From Ignavibacteriota bacterium (GTDB lineage: Bacteria > Bacteroidota > Ignavibacteria > UBA10030): a stretch of DNA of 60,689 bases. The DNA lies in contig PLMS01000051.1 in assembly GCA_003142575.1 (NCBI GenBank), positions 560 through 61,248 of the forward strand, in the 5' to 3' direction. A program made the position numbers and the translations under genes. The notes under the pieces were generated by a model. That model searched no databases. It had not been told where the DNA came from and was given only the letters and a program-made list of their open reading frames with translations. Numbering within the stretch: position 1 is the first letter of the stretch; every line of letters starts with the position of its first letter. Below, one piece after another: positions 44,346 to 53,216 of the stretch.

Positions 44346-45863
44346 TTAATGAAGTTTCCGCGCCTCAAGTGCATGTCTCACGGAAAGCCACGAAACGCAT
44401 GTGAATCCCATAAAGTATAATAGCTGGAATGGCACCGCGGCTATCTCCAGATAGTATAATGATGAAATCACACCGAAGAAGCAATAGACAGCGAGAAGAA
44501 TTTCTATCATCACAACCCAGTCGAATTTTTTCTTCGTACTGATGTACACATTCTTTTTCCATGTGTCTTCTTTACCATAAAGGGCAAATTTCGGTGTACG
44601 AACAAACTCGCTTTTGCGCTTGAAAAGACCTTCAAATACTGCGCGGGAATTGTTTACCGCAAATCCCATACTGCCCGCCATAAAGAGTGGGAAAAGCATG
44701 ATCCGTCGGCGCCAATCGGGATAAACGGATTTCTGTGAAATAAGGTAGAACAGGAACGATCCGATGAATGCGATGACAAATATCGACATCATGGCAAAGT
44801 ACGCCTCGTGCCCGCCTTGTTGTTTAATAAAGATGAGCGGTACGTTCAGTATACCAGCCAGAATGATAAACGGGAATACAATATTGTTTGTCAAATGAAA
44901 GGTTGAGTGAATTTTTATGCGCAGCGGAATATCCGATTTCCACACTTCCGGAATCATTTTGCGCGCCGTTTCAATAGCACCCTTCGTCCAGCGGAATTGC
45001 TGCGACTTCAATGCATTGACCTCTGCAGGTAATTCTGCCGGCGAAGTAACGTGTGCAAGATATTTGAATTTCCAACCGCGGAGCTGTGCCCGGTAGCTGA
45101 GATCCAGATCCTCCGTGAGCGTATCGGATTGCCAGTTTCCTGCATCAATGATTGTGGTCTTACGCCACACGCCGCCCGTTCCATTAAATTGAATAAAGAA
45201 TCCTGCCTTGTTGCGCACATCTTGCTCAACGACGAAATGTCCGTCGAGTGCAAAGGCTTGTGTGCGTGTGAGCATCGAGTACTCACGATTCAGGTGCTCC
45301 CATCGCGTTTGCACAACACCGATTTTTGGATCGGTGAAAAAATACGGAATAGTTTTTATCAGAAAGTCTTTATTGGGTACAAAGTCGGCATCGAAAACCG
45401 CAATAAATTCGCCGCGTGCAGTTTCAAGTCCATGCTTCAATGCGCCGGCTTTGTATCCTGAACGGTCTTTACGATGAATATGTTTGATATCGTAACCGAG
45501 CGCCCGGTAGTGCGCCGCAGCTTTTTCCACCAGATCTACAGTTTCATCGGTTGAATCATCCAGCACCTGCACTTCTAATTTGTCTTTTGGATATTCAAGA
45601 GCGCATACTGCGTCGATCAGCCGATTCGCGACATAGAGCTCATTAAACAATGGAAGTTGTACTGTTACAATAGGTGTTTTCATCAAGATCGGTTGAATGT
45701 CTTCAAGACCTCGTTGTTTCATGTAATGATACACCATCACAAATCCATGTGCACCAAACGCAAAGAGGATGAGCAACGAGAAAAAATAGAGATACATGAC
45801 GATATCCGTAAATACCACGTTTTCGATGAATTTTTGCTGGAAGAAAAGTATTGTAAGTATCAT
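44346..45863 (-). CDS. membrane glycosyltransferase, GT2 family (cellulose-synthase-like)
   Basis: 505 residues. An N-terminal hydrophobic anchor (to ~38) is followed by a cytosolic GT-A domain with IVTVQLPLFNELYVANRLIDAV, the UDP-sugar Asp in VLDDSTDET, DxD as VFDADFVPNKDFL, the acceptor region TEDLDLSYRAQLRGWK and QQFRWTKG (QxxRW). Four or more C-terminal membrane segments follow. The motif set is that of processive beta-glycosyltransferases (glucan/mannan-type, CsbB to BcsA lineage). An alternative start at residue 23 (ATG near 45797) would shorten the anchor. It is translationally adjacent to the LptE-like gene. Confidence 0.93.
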   Translation of the reverse strand: MILTILFFQQKFIENVVFTDIVMYLYFFSLLILFAFGAHGFVMVYHYMKQRGLEDIQPILMKTPIVTVQLPLFNELYVANRLIDAVCALEYPKDKLEVQVLDDSTDETVDLVEKAAAHYRALGYDIKHIHRKDRSGYKAGALKHGLETARGEFIAVFDADFVPNKDFLIKTIPYFFTDPKIGVVQTRWEHLNREYSMLTRTQAFALDGHFVVEQDVRNKAGFFIQFNGTGGVWRKTTIIDAGNWQSDTLTEDLDLSYRAQLRGWKFKYLAHVTSPAELPAEVNALKSQQFRWTKGAIETARKMIPEVWKSDIPLRIKIHSTFHLTNNIVFPFIILAGILNVPLIFIKQQGGHEAYFAMMSIFVIAFIGSFLFYLISQKSVYPDWRRRIMLFPLFMAGSMGFAVNNSRAVFEGLFKRKSEFVRTPKFALYGKEDTWKKNVYISTKKKFDWVVMIEILLAVYCFFGVISSLYYLEIAAVPFQLLYFMGFTCVSWLSVRHALEARKLH

Positions 45864-45864
45864 A

Positions 45865-46392
45865 TTACCATCCTGCGACTGTATCGTTAAGAATATCTTC
45901 TGTTAATTTTTCGACTGCTTGCCGTACACCCTCATTACGCTGTGTCAATCCACCGCCTGAAGGATAATTTCCCCAATTGGTAAAACTTTTTTCCCACATT
46001 TTTTTGCGGAGCTTCAAATCTTGAAATGTCACTCTTACTGTCACGGTAATTTTTCTTAGGGTAACTTGATCCCCGCCTTGAAGTACTTCCGGGGCGTCTT
46101 TTACATCGGTTACCACACCTTCGAGCATGGAATCTGCTGAATTGCGGTCTGTTAATTGAAGTGTATTATCATTTGTGAAGCGTTCTACCAATACCTGCGT
46201 AAGTGTATCCCGCAGGTACGGATCGCCATAACCGCTCTGATCTTCGATGATAGGAATCGCAACGGTCTTCAAATGCGGAGGAACCGAACCGCCTTTGAAC
46301 GAATAGGTACAACCAGAGAGTACTATGAAAAACGAAAAACAAGCTAAACCGAAAGAATTAGGCATTATGTATTTTGCATGGTCGTTTTTCAT
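45865..46392 (-). CDS. LptE-like outer-membrane lipoprotein
   Basis: 175 residues with an N-terminal hydrophobic stretch and lipobox LSGC (Cys 28 by my count), CTYSFKGGSVPPHLKTVAIPIIEDQSG, then an alpha/beta body with a long strand-helix region to NDTVAGW. The arrangement and the YSFKGGS-PPHxKTVAIP segment fit the LptE/RlpB family of FCB bacteria, the partner of LptD in inserting lipopolysaccharide. Its ATG overlaps the TGA of the upstream regulator gene (ATGA) and the glycosyltransferase ATG lies one base after its TAA, so translation is coupled on both sides. Confidence 0.82.
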   Translation of the reverse strand: MKNDHAKYIMPNSFGLACFSFFIVLSGCTYSFKGGSVPPHLKTVAIPIIEDQSGYGDPYLRDTLTQVLVERFTNDNTLQLTDRNSADSMLEGVVTDVKDAPEVLQGGDQVTLRKITVTVRVTFQDLKLRKKMWEKSFTNWGNYPSGGGLTQRNEGVRQAVEKLTEDILNDTVAGW

Positions 46393-47510
46393 TGTAACCC
46401 ATAATCCTTAATTTTTCTGTAGAGCGTCCGCTCACTGATATTCAATTCTCTCGCTGCATTGCGCCGATTTCCTTTGTGCCGATCAAGCGCAGTTGCAACC
46501 ATGCGCCGCTCCATCTCGTCCATTGTCAAAACACCGTTGCCGTTCTGCGATTGCGTGTGGTTGCTGTTTTGCAGATTGGTTCCGGACAACCGACCTTCCA
46601 GTAATTCTTTCATTTCAATGATGTTCGATTTGAGTTCCACAAGTGCACGATAAATCAATTCTCGCTCGGCCTGTTCTACAGTTCTATTTGATACCACGGG
46701 AAGATTTCGGTCTGTCGTTACCTGTGTTTTCTCGTGCAGATATTTCCGCACATCATGTTCATCAAGACGTTTCCCGCGTTCCAATACAAGCATGCTTTCG
46801 ATGGCATTTCGCAACTCGCGAATATTGCCAGGCCAGTGATAGCTCATGAGTAATTCGGTCGCGTTGTTATTGAATCCACCAAATTGAATCTTATTTTTTT
46901 CTGTCGTTTCCTTCACGAACTGTTCAACGAGTGCTGGAATATCTTCCTTTCGGTTCCTCAGCGGCGGTAAATGAATATTCACCGAACGCAATCGGAAATA
47001 CAAATCAGGACGAAAGTGTTTTTGTTGAACTTCGTATTCCAGCAATTTATTCGTTGCCGCAAGCACACGCACATCTGTTCTGCGTGCCTCGGATGAGCCA
47101 ACACGCATGAACTCACCGCTTTCAAGCACACGCAGCAATTTCACTTGAGTTGCTAACGGCATCTCGCCAATTTCGTCGAGAAGGATGGTTCCGCCATCAG
47201 CAATTTCAAAATAACCACGGCGCATATCCGAAGCACTGGTAAACGCACCTTTTTCATGACCGAACAGTTCGCTTTCAATCAATCCCTCCGGAATCGCGCC
47301 GCAGTTGACCGATACCATAATTTGCTGTGCTCGTTTGCTTGCTCCGTGAATGGCTTTTGCAACGATCTCTTTGCCTGTGCCACTTTCACCGGATATCAGC
47401 ACAGTAATATCCGTCGGCGCCACCTGTCGGATGACATCCACAATTTCTTGCATCTCCGGCGATTGTCCGATGATGCCGTATGTTCGCTGGAATGCTTCCC
47501 GATCCGTCAA
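46389..47510 (-). CDS. sigma-54-dependent transcriptional activator without receiver domain
   Basis: 373 residues. The AAA+ domain starts almost at the N-terminus: GESGTGKEIVAKAIH (Walker A), FGHEKGAFTSA (the sigma-54-contact loop, normally GAFTGA), GGTILLDEIGEMP (Walker B) and RFRxDLYFRL with Arg fingers; the C-terminal Fis-type HTH reads GNRRNAARELNISERTLYRKIKDYG. There is no receiver or GAF domain, so its activity is not controlled by phosphorylation in cis. The start is a TTG overlapping the preceding stop (TTGA), since no ATG is available. It is embedded in an envelope operon it may regulate. Confidence 0.9.
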   Translation of the reverse strand: MTDREAFQRTYGIIGQSPEMQEIVDVIRQVAPTDITVLISGESGTGKEIVAKAIHGASKRAQQIMVSVNCGAIPEGLIESELFGHEKGAFTSASDMRRGYFEIADGGTILLDEIGEMPLATQVKLLRVLESGEFMRVGSSEARRTDVRVLAATNKLLEYEVQQKHFRPDLYFRLRSVNIHLPPLRNRKEDIPALVEQFVKETTEKNKIQFGGFNNNATELLMSYHWPGNIRELRNAIESMLVLERGKRLDEHDVRKYLHEKTQVTTDRNLPVVSNRTVEQAERELIYRALVELKSNIIEMKELLEGRLSGTNLQNSNHTQSQNGNGVLTMDEMERRMVATALDRHKGNRRNAARELNISERTLYRKIKDYGLQ

Positions 47511-48226
47511 CGTGAAACAACCATTGCTGTGAGGTTAAATATCTTTTTCACTTTCGCGGCAAATTGTTTTGCTTCATTGATCGTCTGGAATTCACCAACC
47601 CAGACTTTGTGCAGCTTTTTACCATGGCTGACGATCGTAAAAATATTCGAGGGATATCCTTCTTTTTCAAACTTTGCTTTTAATTCACCAGCATTTTGCA
47701 GCGTAGAGAAAGCACCAACCTGTATAGTAAAGTTCGTTGCAAATTTTTGTACGGTTCCCTTCGGTTTTACATCTGCCGGTTTTTCTTTTACTATTGGTTT
47801 CTCTTCTGCCGCAAGATTTTGTTCTGTCGCATATGCAGAAAATGGATATTCTTCCTTCAATTGTGTCAGCTTCTGATCGGCTGTCTTATAAAGACCGATC
47901 GAATAATAATATTGATAGAGTTTATAGAGTGCATCATCTCCCCATTCGCTCTTGGGAAAATTGTCGACAATATTTTGATACAACTTCGCTGCTTCTGTGC
48001 CGTCCGTTGTTAACACTGCTTGTAAATACATCAGACCAGGATTATTTTGATAATTTGTCATCAGCGCCGGAAGTTCGGCGCGCACTGCTTCTCCTTGGCC
48101 TTTTTCAATCATTTCGAGACGATGATTGATATCCGGTTCCCGATTGCTTGTCTGAGAACGCAGAGAAGGTACAACAAGAATGAACACAAGGATCAAGGCG
48201 ACAGTAATTGTTCTATGCGCTCTCAT
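47507..48226 (-). CDS. SPOR-domain periplasmic protein
   Basis: 239 residues from the ATG at 48226 (a TTG three codons upstream overlaps the miaB stop). A signal peptide (TVALILVFILVVPSLRSQ) is followed by two TPR-like repeats (about 45-140: AELPALMTNYQNNPGLMYLQAVL and YLYQYYYSIGLYKTADQKL-like helices). A Pro/Lys linker leads to a C-terminal SPOR domain (~165-238) with TIQVGAFSTLQNAGELKAKF and the VWVGEFQTINEAKQFA repeat. SPOR domains bind denuded glycan strands of peptidoglycan, so it is likely a septal or wall-associated protein. Confidence 0.9.
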   Translation of the reverse strand: MRAHRTITVALILVFILVVPSLRSQTSNREPDINHRLEMIEKGQGEAVRAELPALMTNYQNNPGLMYLQAVLTTDGTEAAKLYQNIVDNFPKSEWGDDALYKLYQYYYSIGLYKTADQKLTQLKEEYPFSAYATEQNLAAEEKPIVKEKPADVKPKGTVQKFATNFTIQVGAFSTLQNAGELKAKFEKEGYPSNIFTIVSHGKKLHKVWVGEFQTINEAKQFAAKVKKIFNLTAMVVSR

Positions 48227-48231
48227 GGTTT

Positions 48232-49563
48232 TCAACTCTCTCGTGTTATGAATGCGGGGGGTTGATGAAATATATGTTCCTGTGTGCCAAACAGCGTTGC
48301 CGAATTTGCTCGCTCGATATGAATACCGATGTAATCGCCGACAGCATCGCCGTTTTTAGGGAATACCACCATTTTATTTGTATCGGTCCTGCCGCAGAAA
48401 TCAGCTGCGGATTTTTTGCTTGGACCCTCCACAAGCACTTCTACAGTTTGACCGACCATTGTCCTATTTCGCTGTAAAGAAATGTTGCGTTGAATGTCGA
48501 TGACTTCACTGAGGCGACGATTTTTCACTTCTTCCGGCACGTCATCACCCATCGACCATGCTTTCGTGTTCTCGCGTGGAGAATACTTGAATGTGTATGC
48601 TCCATCATATTCTACTGCCTGTAACAAATCTAATGTTTGTTTATGATCCTCTTCCGTTTCAGTCGGGAATCCGGTTATGATATCGGTCGAAAGACTGATT
48701 TCAGGAATTGCCTCTTTGATTCTGCGCACAAGATTGAGATAATGATCGGCTGTATATGTCCGATTCATTAATTTTAGAATTCTATCTGACCCGGATTGTA
48801 CAGGCAAATGGATATAGTTGCAAATATTGGTTCGTGAAGCAATTGTACCAATCAGTTTGTCCGACATATTCTGAGGATGTGATGTCATGAATCGTATGCG
48901 CAGACTTTGATCAACATTGGCAGTTGCTGCAAGTAAATCAGGAAAATCATATGTGCCGTCCCAATACGAATTGACATTTTGTCCAAGTAATGTTACTTCC
49001 TTAAAGCCTCGTTGTGCAACTTCTTCAACTTCCTTAAGAACATTTGCTTGTGAACGACTTCGCTCTCGACCACGTGTAAATGGCACAACACAGAACGTGC
49101 AGAATTTATCACACCCGCGCATAATGGAAATCCATGCGCTTAAATCATCGGTGCGAAGAGGAATAATGTCGTCGTATTTTTCTACGCGTGAAAGTTTGAC
49201 GGCGATTCCTTTTTCTCCCTCCATGGCGGCTTCGACCAACGCGGGCAACTTGCGATATTCATCCGGTCCAACAATAAGATCAACAAAATCTTCAGACACC
49301 ATCAAATTCCTACGTACACGCTCTGCCATACACCCTAGCACGCCGATAACGACATTCGGATTTGATTTCCTATAATGGTTAAAGTCCCCTAATCGACCGA
49401 CGATTCGTTGCTCTGCATTTTCACGTACAGCGCAAGTATTTATCAAAGCAACATCCGCGCTTGAGAGAAAATCCGTACGAACAAATCCTGCATCATGCAT
49501 AATGCTCAGCACAATCTCAGTATCGGCCATATTCATTTGACAGCCGTACGTTTCAATATACAT
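48232..49563 (-). CDS. miaB: tRNA-2-methylthio-N6-dimethylallyladenosine synthase
   Basis: A radical-SAM enzyme that adds a methylthio group to i6A37 of tRNAs reading UNN codons. The N-terminal cluster domain has YGCQMNMAD, NTCAVRENAE and GCMAERV (three Cys). The radical-SAM motif is RGCDKFCTFC (CxxxCxxC), and a C-terminal TRAM domain follows (~385-440). I choose the ATG at 49563, which has AGGA upstream; an ATG at 49581 has GGAG too close, and the longest frame starts at 49629. The 443 residues match the usual length. It opens a tightly packed operon with the SPOR and sigma-54 activator genes. Confidence 0.97.
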   Translation of the reverse strand: MYIETYGCQMNMADTEIVLSIMHDAGFVRTDFLSSADVALINTCAVRENAEQRIVGRLGDFNHYRKSNPNVVIGVLGCMAERVRRNLMVSEDFVDLIVGPDEYRKLPALVEAAMEGEKGIAVKLSRVEKYDDIIPLRTDDLSAWISIMRGCDKFCTFCVVPFTRGRERSRSQANVLKEVEEVAQRGFKEVTLLGQNVNSYWDGTYDFPDLLAATANVDQSLRIRFMTSHPQNMSDKLIGTIASRTNICNYIHLPVQSGSDRILKLMNRTYTADHYLNLVRRIKEAIPEISLSTDIITGFPTETEEDHKQTLDLLQAVEYDGAYTFKYSPRENTKAWSMGDDVPEEVKNRRLSEVIDIQRNISLQRNRTMVGQTVEVLVEGPSKKSAADFCGRTDTNKMVVFPKNGDAVGDYIGIHIERANSATLFGTQEHIFHQPPAFITRES

Positions 49564-49752
49564 TTTTCGTCCTATTTGCATTTCTCCTTTTTCCGGTATC
49601 ATAATAATGAAACAATGGCAGACACACAATAAATTGCTACCATGATTAATGTTATTTAATCTTAAAGAGTTTGTTGATGCTCTGACGGATAACTTATTTG
49701 TGGATTGCCAAATCGGCAGACAATGAATTTATATCAATTATAAGATTTTGGA

Positions 49753-49781
49753 TTGATTGAACAGAAATGCTGTTGTATATT
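49753..49781 (+). promoter_or_regulatory. candidate sigma-70 promoter for pta
   Basis: TTGATT (49753-49758) and TATATT (49776-49781) are separated by exactly 17 bases, about 93 bases before the pta start. The -35 hexamer equals that proposed upstream of glnN. Confidence 0.55.
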
Positions 49782-49790
49782 AGTATACAA
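49773..49790. promoter_or_regulatory. inverted repeat overlapping the pta -10 box, likely operator
   Basis: TTGTATA (49773-49779) and TATACAA (49784-49790) are perfect inverted repeats with a TTAG spacer. The left arm covers the proposed -10 box. This is the layout of a repressor site that blocks polymerase binding; the regulator is unknown. Confidence 0.5.
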
Positions 49791-49873
49791 ATTGAGGGAA
49801 GAGACTCTCTGGTTGCTCATATCAACAGTTTTCCAACCCTTTTAGGTCAATTAAACAAATTAGAAAGAATACC

Positions 49874-50854
49874 ATGGCAAACTTAATTGATGATATTAAA
49901 GCAAAAGCACGGCAATTGAAGAAACACATAGTTCTGCCGGACGCGATGGATGAGCGAGCGATACAAGCAGCAAGGATCATTGTTGATGAGAAAATTGCTA
50001 ACATCTCTCTTATAGGCAGCGAAGAAGCTATTCGTTCTAAAGCTCATCAACTTGGTGTCAGTTTAGAAAACGTTCATATCGTGGATCCAGAGAAATCAGA
50101 AAAATTGAATGAATTTGTTCAGACCTATTTCAATCTCCGCAAAGCAAAAGGAATGCAACAAGAACAAGCGCAAGCTACTATGAGACAACCGTTGTTTTTT
50201 GGCGCAATGATGGTTCGTGAAGGATTGGCCGATGGAAGCGTCGCAGGTTCGCTTTCAACAACCGGTGACGTCCTTCGCGCAGGAATTCAAATCGTCGGAC
50301 TTCCAGAAGGAATTACCGTCGTATCAAGCTTTTTCTTAATGATTTTTCCAAAAACAATTTTCTCATTCGCCGATTGTGCCGTAGTACCGGATCCAACCTC
50401 AGAACAACTTGCCGATATCGCAATTTCAACAGCAGAGAATCATAGAAAATTGACAGGTGAAGAACCGCGTGTGGCCTTGCTCTCATTTTCAACAAAGGGA
50501 AGTGCGTCGCATGCGCTTGTTGAAAAAGTACAAAAAGCAACTCTTCTCGTAAAACAAAAAAAGGCAAGCTTAGTAGTAGATGGAGAACTGCAGCTTGATG
50601 CTGCCATTGTCTCTTCCGTCGCTTCAAAGAAAGCGCCTGGCAGCCCGGTTGCAGGAACAGCAAATGTTCTGATATTTCCAGACCTTAATGCCGGTAACAT
50701 TGGATATAAATTGACTCAACGACTTGCGGGAGCAGAAGCAGTCGGTCCGATTATTCAGGGATTGAAAAAGCCTTGCTATGATCTCTCGCGCGGTTGTAGT
50801 GTGAATGATATTGTAAGCGTCGTAGCAATCAACTCTGTCGCAGGAACTGTTTAA
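49874..50854 (+). CDS. pta: phosphate acetyltransferase
   Basis: It interconverts acetyl-CoA and acetyl phosphate. The 326-residue product corresponds to the short, single-domain Pta (catalytic PTA_PTB domain only). It shows KHIVLPDAMDERAIQAA, ADGSVAGSLSTTGDVLRAG, FFLMIFP, the conserved VALLSFSTKGSA and SPVAGTANVLIFPDLNAGNIGYKLTQRL with the CoA-binding Gly and Asn. There is no ackA beside it, and the next gene is a decayed acyltransferase, so acetate formation may depend on a distant kinase. A promoter with an inverted repeat is seen upstream. Confidence 0.95.
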   Translation: MANLIDDIKAKARQLKKHIVLPDAMDERAIQAARIIVDEKIANISLIGSEEAIRSKAHQLGVSLENVHIVDPEKSEKLNEFVQTYFNLRKAKGMQQEQAQATMRQPLFFGAMMVREGLADGSVAGSLSTTGDVLRAGIQIVGLPEGITVVSSFFLMIFPKTIFSFADCAVVPDPTSEQLADIAISTAENHRKLTGEEPRVALLSFSTKGSASHALVEKVQKATLLVKQKKASLVVDGELQLDAAIVSSVASKKAPGSPVAGTANVLIFPDLNAGNIGYKLTQRLAGAEAVGPIIQGLKKPCYDLSRGCSVNDIVSVVAINSVAGTV

Positions 50855-50887
50855 TAACCGTTTCTTCAGCTATGGAGCGAACTCGTC

Positions 50888-51955
50888 ATGCGTGGAGTGA
50901 AGGAGCTTGGACGGTACAAATTTTTAGATTTGTACCGCGGTATTATTGTTCTTTTTATGCTTGAGGGTCATGTAGTGCGTGAACTCCTTAAAACCGAGAG
51001 CAAAACGACTTATTTATTTACTCTTCATGAAATTTTCCATGGTGTCACAGCGCCTGGATTTCTCTTTGGCGCCGGTTTTACTTTTGCAATTGCCACTCAG
51101 CGAAGATGGGAGCAATCCATTGCATTCACACATGGTTTTTTTCGGCGTGCGTGGCGGGCTGTATTACTCATCCTTATCGGCTATGCTTTGCATTTTCCAT
51201 TTCTCTCTCTTCAGAAAATTATCTTTCAGGCAACGTCAGCCCAACGGAATGCGTTCCTTCTCTTTGATGTGTTACAATGTATTGGTATTGGCTTGCTGCT
51301 CCTGTGTCTTTTGTTGGTTACAGTAAAACGAGAAAAATTATTCCTTGGAACCTTGACGGTTCTATTCTTTGCAATAGTGTACTCGACACCAATATTTTGG
51401 ACAGCACGTGTACAACAGATTTTCCCTCACACAATTTCATCGGCCGTGAACGGATTAACCAGCTCTTCGTTTCCCCTTTTTCCGTTTGTAGGCTTTTAAT
51501 TCGCCGGTACATGTGTATCATGGCTTTTTCTGCGAGCAGCGCAGGGCGAGCATGAAGAAATCTTCGTCAAATGGTTGATGCTTGCCAGTGCATTGCTTGT
51601 TGCAGTCGGGTTGCTTTTTGATGCACTGCCGTTTCGAGTTTATACGGAATATTTCTTCTGGATACGACTGGGTTTGCTTTTATTGATGCTGGGTGGACCT
51701 TGGTACCTTGAAGACTGTTTTTGCCACTCGCAGGGACTCAATGGCATGGATGCCAAAGTGGTTGACAATACTCGGTGGGGAGGCAGGCTTACTATTGCTG
51801 AATCGATTCTCGTTTTTGTGGGTCTGACGCTAGTGATGATACCGGCATCATTCGGATGGCGTTATCTTAAAAAACAACATCCAGACTTGATGATCGGCAT
51901 TTACTGGTGGATGGGGTTCTGTATAGCGTGGTCATTTTTCTTCAACCCGTACTGA
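50888..51955 (+). pseudogene. HGSNAT/DUF1624-like membrane acyltransferase, interrupted
   Basis: The first part (ATG at 50888) reads GRYKFLDLYRGIIVLFMLEGHVVRELL, the hallmark start of heparan-alpha-glucosaminide N-acetyltransferase-like membrane proteins, with several hydrophobic helices. A TAA at 51497-51499 ends it after FPFVGF, but the same frame continues with FAGTCVSWLFL and further membrane helices to 51955. The second half also lacks the usual LGRESLFVYxxH segment, suggesting an internal in-frame deletion. It is most likely an inactivated gene downstream of pta; a sequencing error would account for the stop but not the deletion. Confidence 0.8.
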
Positions 51956-51961
51956 CTAAAA

Positions 51962-51989
51962 AACCCTGAACAATTTATTGTTCAGGGTT
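51962..51989 (-). terminator. strong intrinsic terminator of the PorV-like gene
   Basis: A 12-bp perfect stem (51962-51973 with 51978-51989, TTTA loop) is followed on the minus strand by TTTTTT. It also lies just past the broken acyltransferase and may act in both directions. Confidence 0.9.
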
Positions 51990-52019
51990 GCTCAGCTATT
52001 TCTTTCATTTTTAATGCTG

Positions 52020-53036
52020 TTACTCCGTTGTACGTGCAAAACGCGCTTCATGCAATATCATTCGTAATGAAATCCTGTGGGTATCCCCAAGATCGTTCTC
52101 CTCACTAAACCGGGCAAACGAATAGTCAATATCAAGCTTGCGTAAATGAAGCCCTGCACCCAGCGTTAATTGCTTCACATCGTTGTACCCAATGCGGAGT
52201 GCGACAGTGTTTTTATAATCGAATTCAAGCCCCATATGTGGATCAAAGCTGATTGGACCAAGATGGGCGATGGAGGCAAACTGGCGATTCTCAAAGCGTA
52301 CATCCACATCAATCGTTGGTGCAAAACGTCCCTGAAAAAGGTCAATGAAATATGCTGTGCCAAGTTTAAGCGTTGGTGAAATTAATTCGTTCGTGCCAGT
52401 AGACCACGCTACAAGAGTAGTTGTCACATCCTGCATATTAGCAGCCACAAACCAATTCTCCCTTGGTGAATAAAGTACCCCGATATCAAATCCTATTCCT
52501 GTTGCTGAAGCTACTTCTAATCCGCGGCGCAATATTTTAAGATTGATACCGTATGTTAAGTTATTTGACACACGCTTAGAGTAAGTAAAATACAAAGCCC
52601 AATCTGCTGAATTGAAATACGTTACTTTGCTGGGGTCAATAAAATCTGTCGAGTCAAGGATTCCGTTTTGGTTTCTGTCGACCAATGCATTGCGTGAATC
52701 GGGAATGCCGTCCACACCAAGCCGCATTATGCTTACCCCTAATGTCACATCAGTACCAAATGGAATTGCCACTGCGCCAAAATCATAGTTTACTATTCCA
52801 CCAAATCGCTCATCGTGCATGAGCATGAACTCAGGATAGTTGAGGCGTGCAAGTGCAGCTGGATTCCAGTATCCAGCGGAAGCATCATTTGCCAGAGCCG
52901 CATAAGCGCCGCCAAGTCCAAGCGCTCGTCCGCCGACACCGATGGAAAGAAATTCACCTGCGTACTTAGCAATTTGCTGGGCTGATGCGCCTTGAACAAC
53001 AAAAAGCACGATTAAAATTCTTTTTAAAATCTTCAT
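52020..53036 (-). CDS. PorV/PorQ-family outer-membrane protein
   Basis: 338 residues with a signal peptide (MKILKRILIVLFVVQGASAQ) and a barrel opened by FLSIGVGGRALGLGGAYAALANDASAGYWNPAALA, the signature of the UPF0164/PorV family. The rest consists of alternating strands, with a calcium-like loop DRNQNGILDSTD and a C-terminal strand. PorV-type proteins in the FCB group act with type IX secretion, moving and anchoring secreted proteins at the cell surface; other members are FadL-like porins. No other T9SS gene is in the window. It is followed by a strong terminator. Confidence 0.88.
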   Translation of the reverse strand: MKILKRILIVLFVVQGASAQQIAKYAGEFLSIGVGGRALGLGGAYAALANDASAGYWNPAALARLNYPEFMLMHDERFGGIVNYDFGAVAIPFGTDVTLGVSIMRLGVDGIPDSRNALVDRNQNGILDSTDFIDPSKVTYFNSADWALYFTYSKRVSNNLTYGINLKILRRGLEVASATGIGFDIGVLYSPRENWFVAANMQDVTTTLVAWSTGTNELISPTLKLGTAYFIDLFQGRFAPTIDVDVRFENRQFASIAHLGPISFDPHMGLEFDYKNTVALRIGYNDVKQLTLGAGLHLRKLDIDYSFARFSEENDLGDTHRISLRMILHEARFARTTE

Positions 53037-53046
53037 AGATCACCAA

Positions 53047-53088
53047 AAACAAAAATACCGAACTCGCTCAGTCGCTGCGTGGTTCGGT
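53047..53088 (-). terminator. candidate terminator downstream of dnaX
   Basis: On the minus strand ACCGAAC and GTTCGGT (53082-53088 and 53057-53063) form a 7-bp stem with an 18-base loop that can partly fold, followed by TATTTTTGTTTTT. It lies between dnaX and the porV-like gene. Confidence 0.65.
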
Positions 53089-53216
53089 GGATAACAACGT
53101 TCGAGAATGAGTGACGATGCACAAAACCAGCATTTCACAACTCTCTCACAATTGCCTATACGCGGTAATCCTTTTTTCTGAATATAAGGTAGAAGATTCC
53201 TTTGAGAGAATCAAGC

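Noticed and set aside
47256..47876. 206-codon plus-strand frame across the SPOR and activator genes
   Set aside because: Antisense shadow; both minus-strand genes have intact domain motifs.
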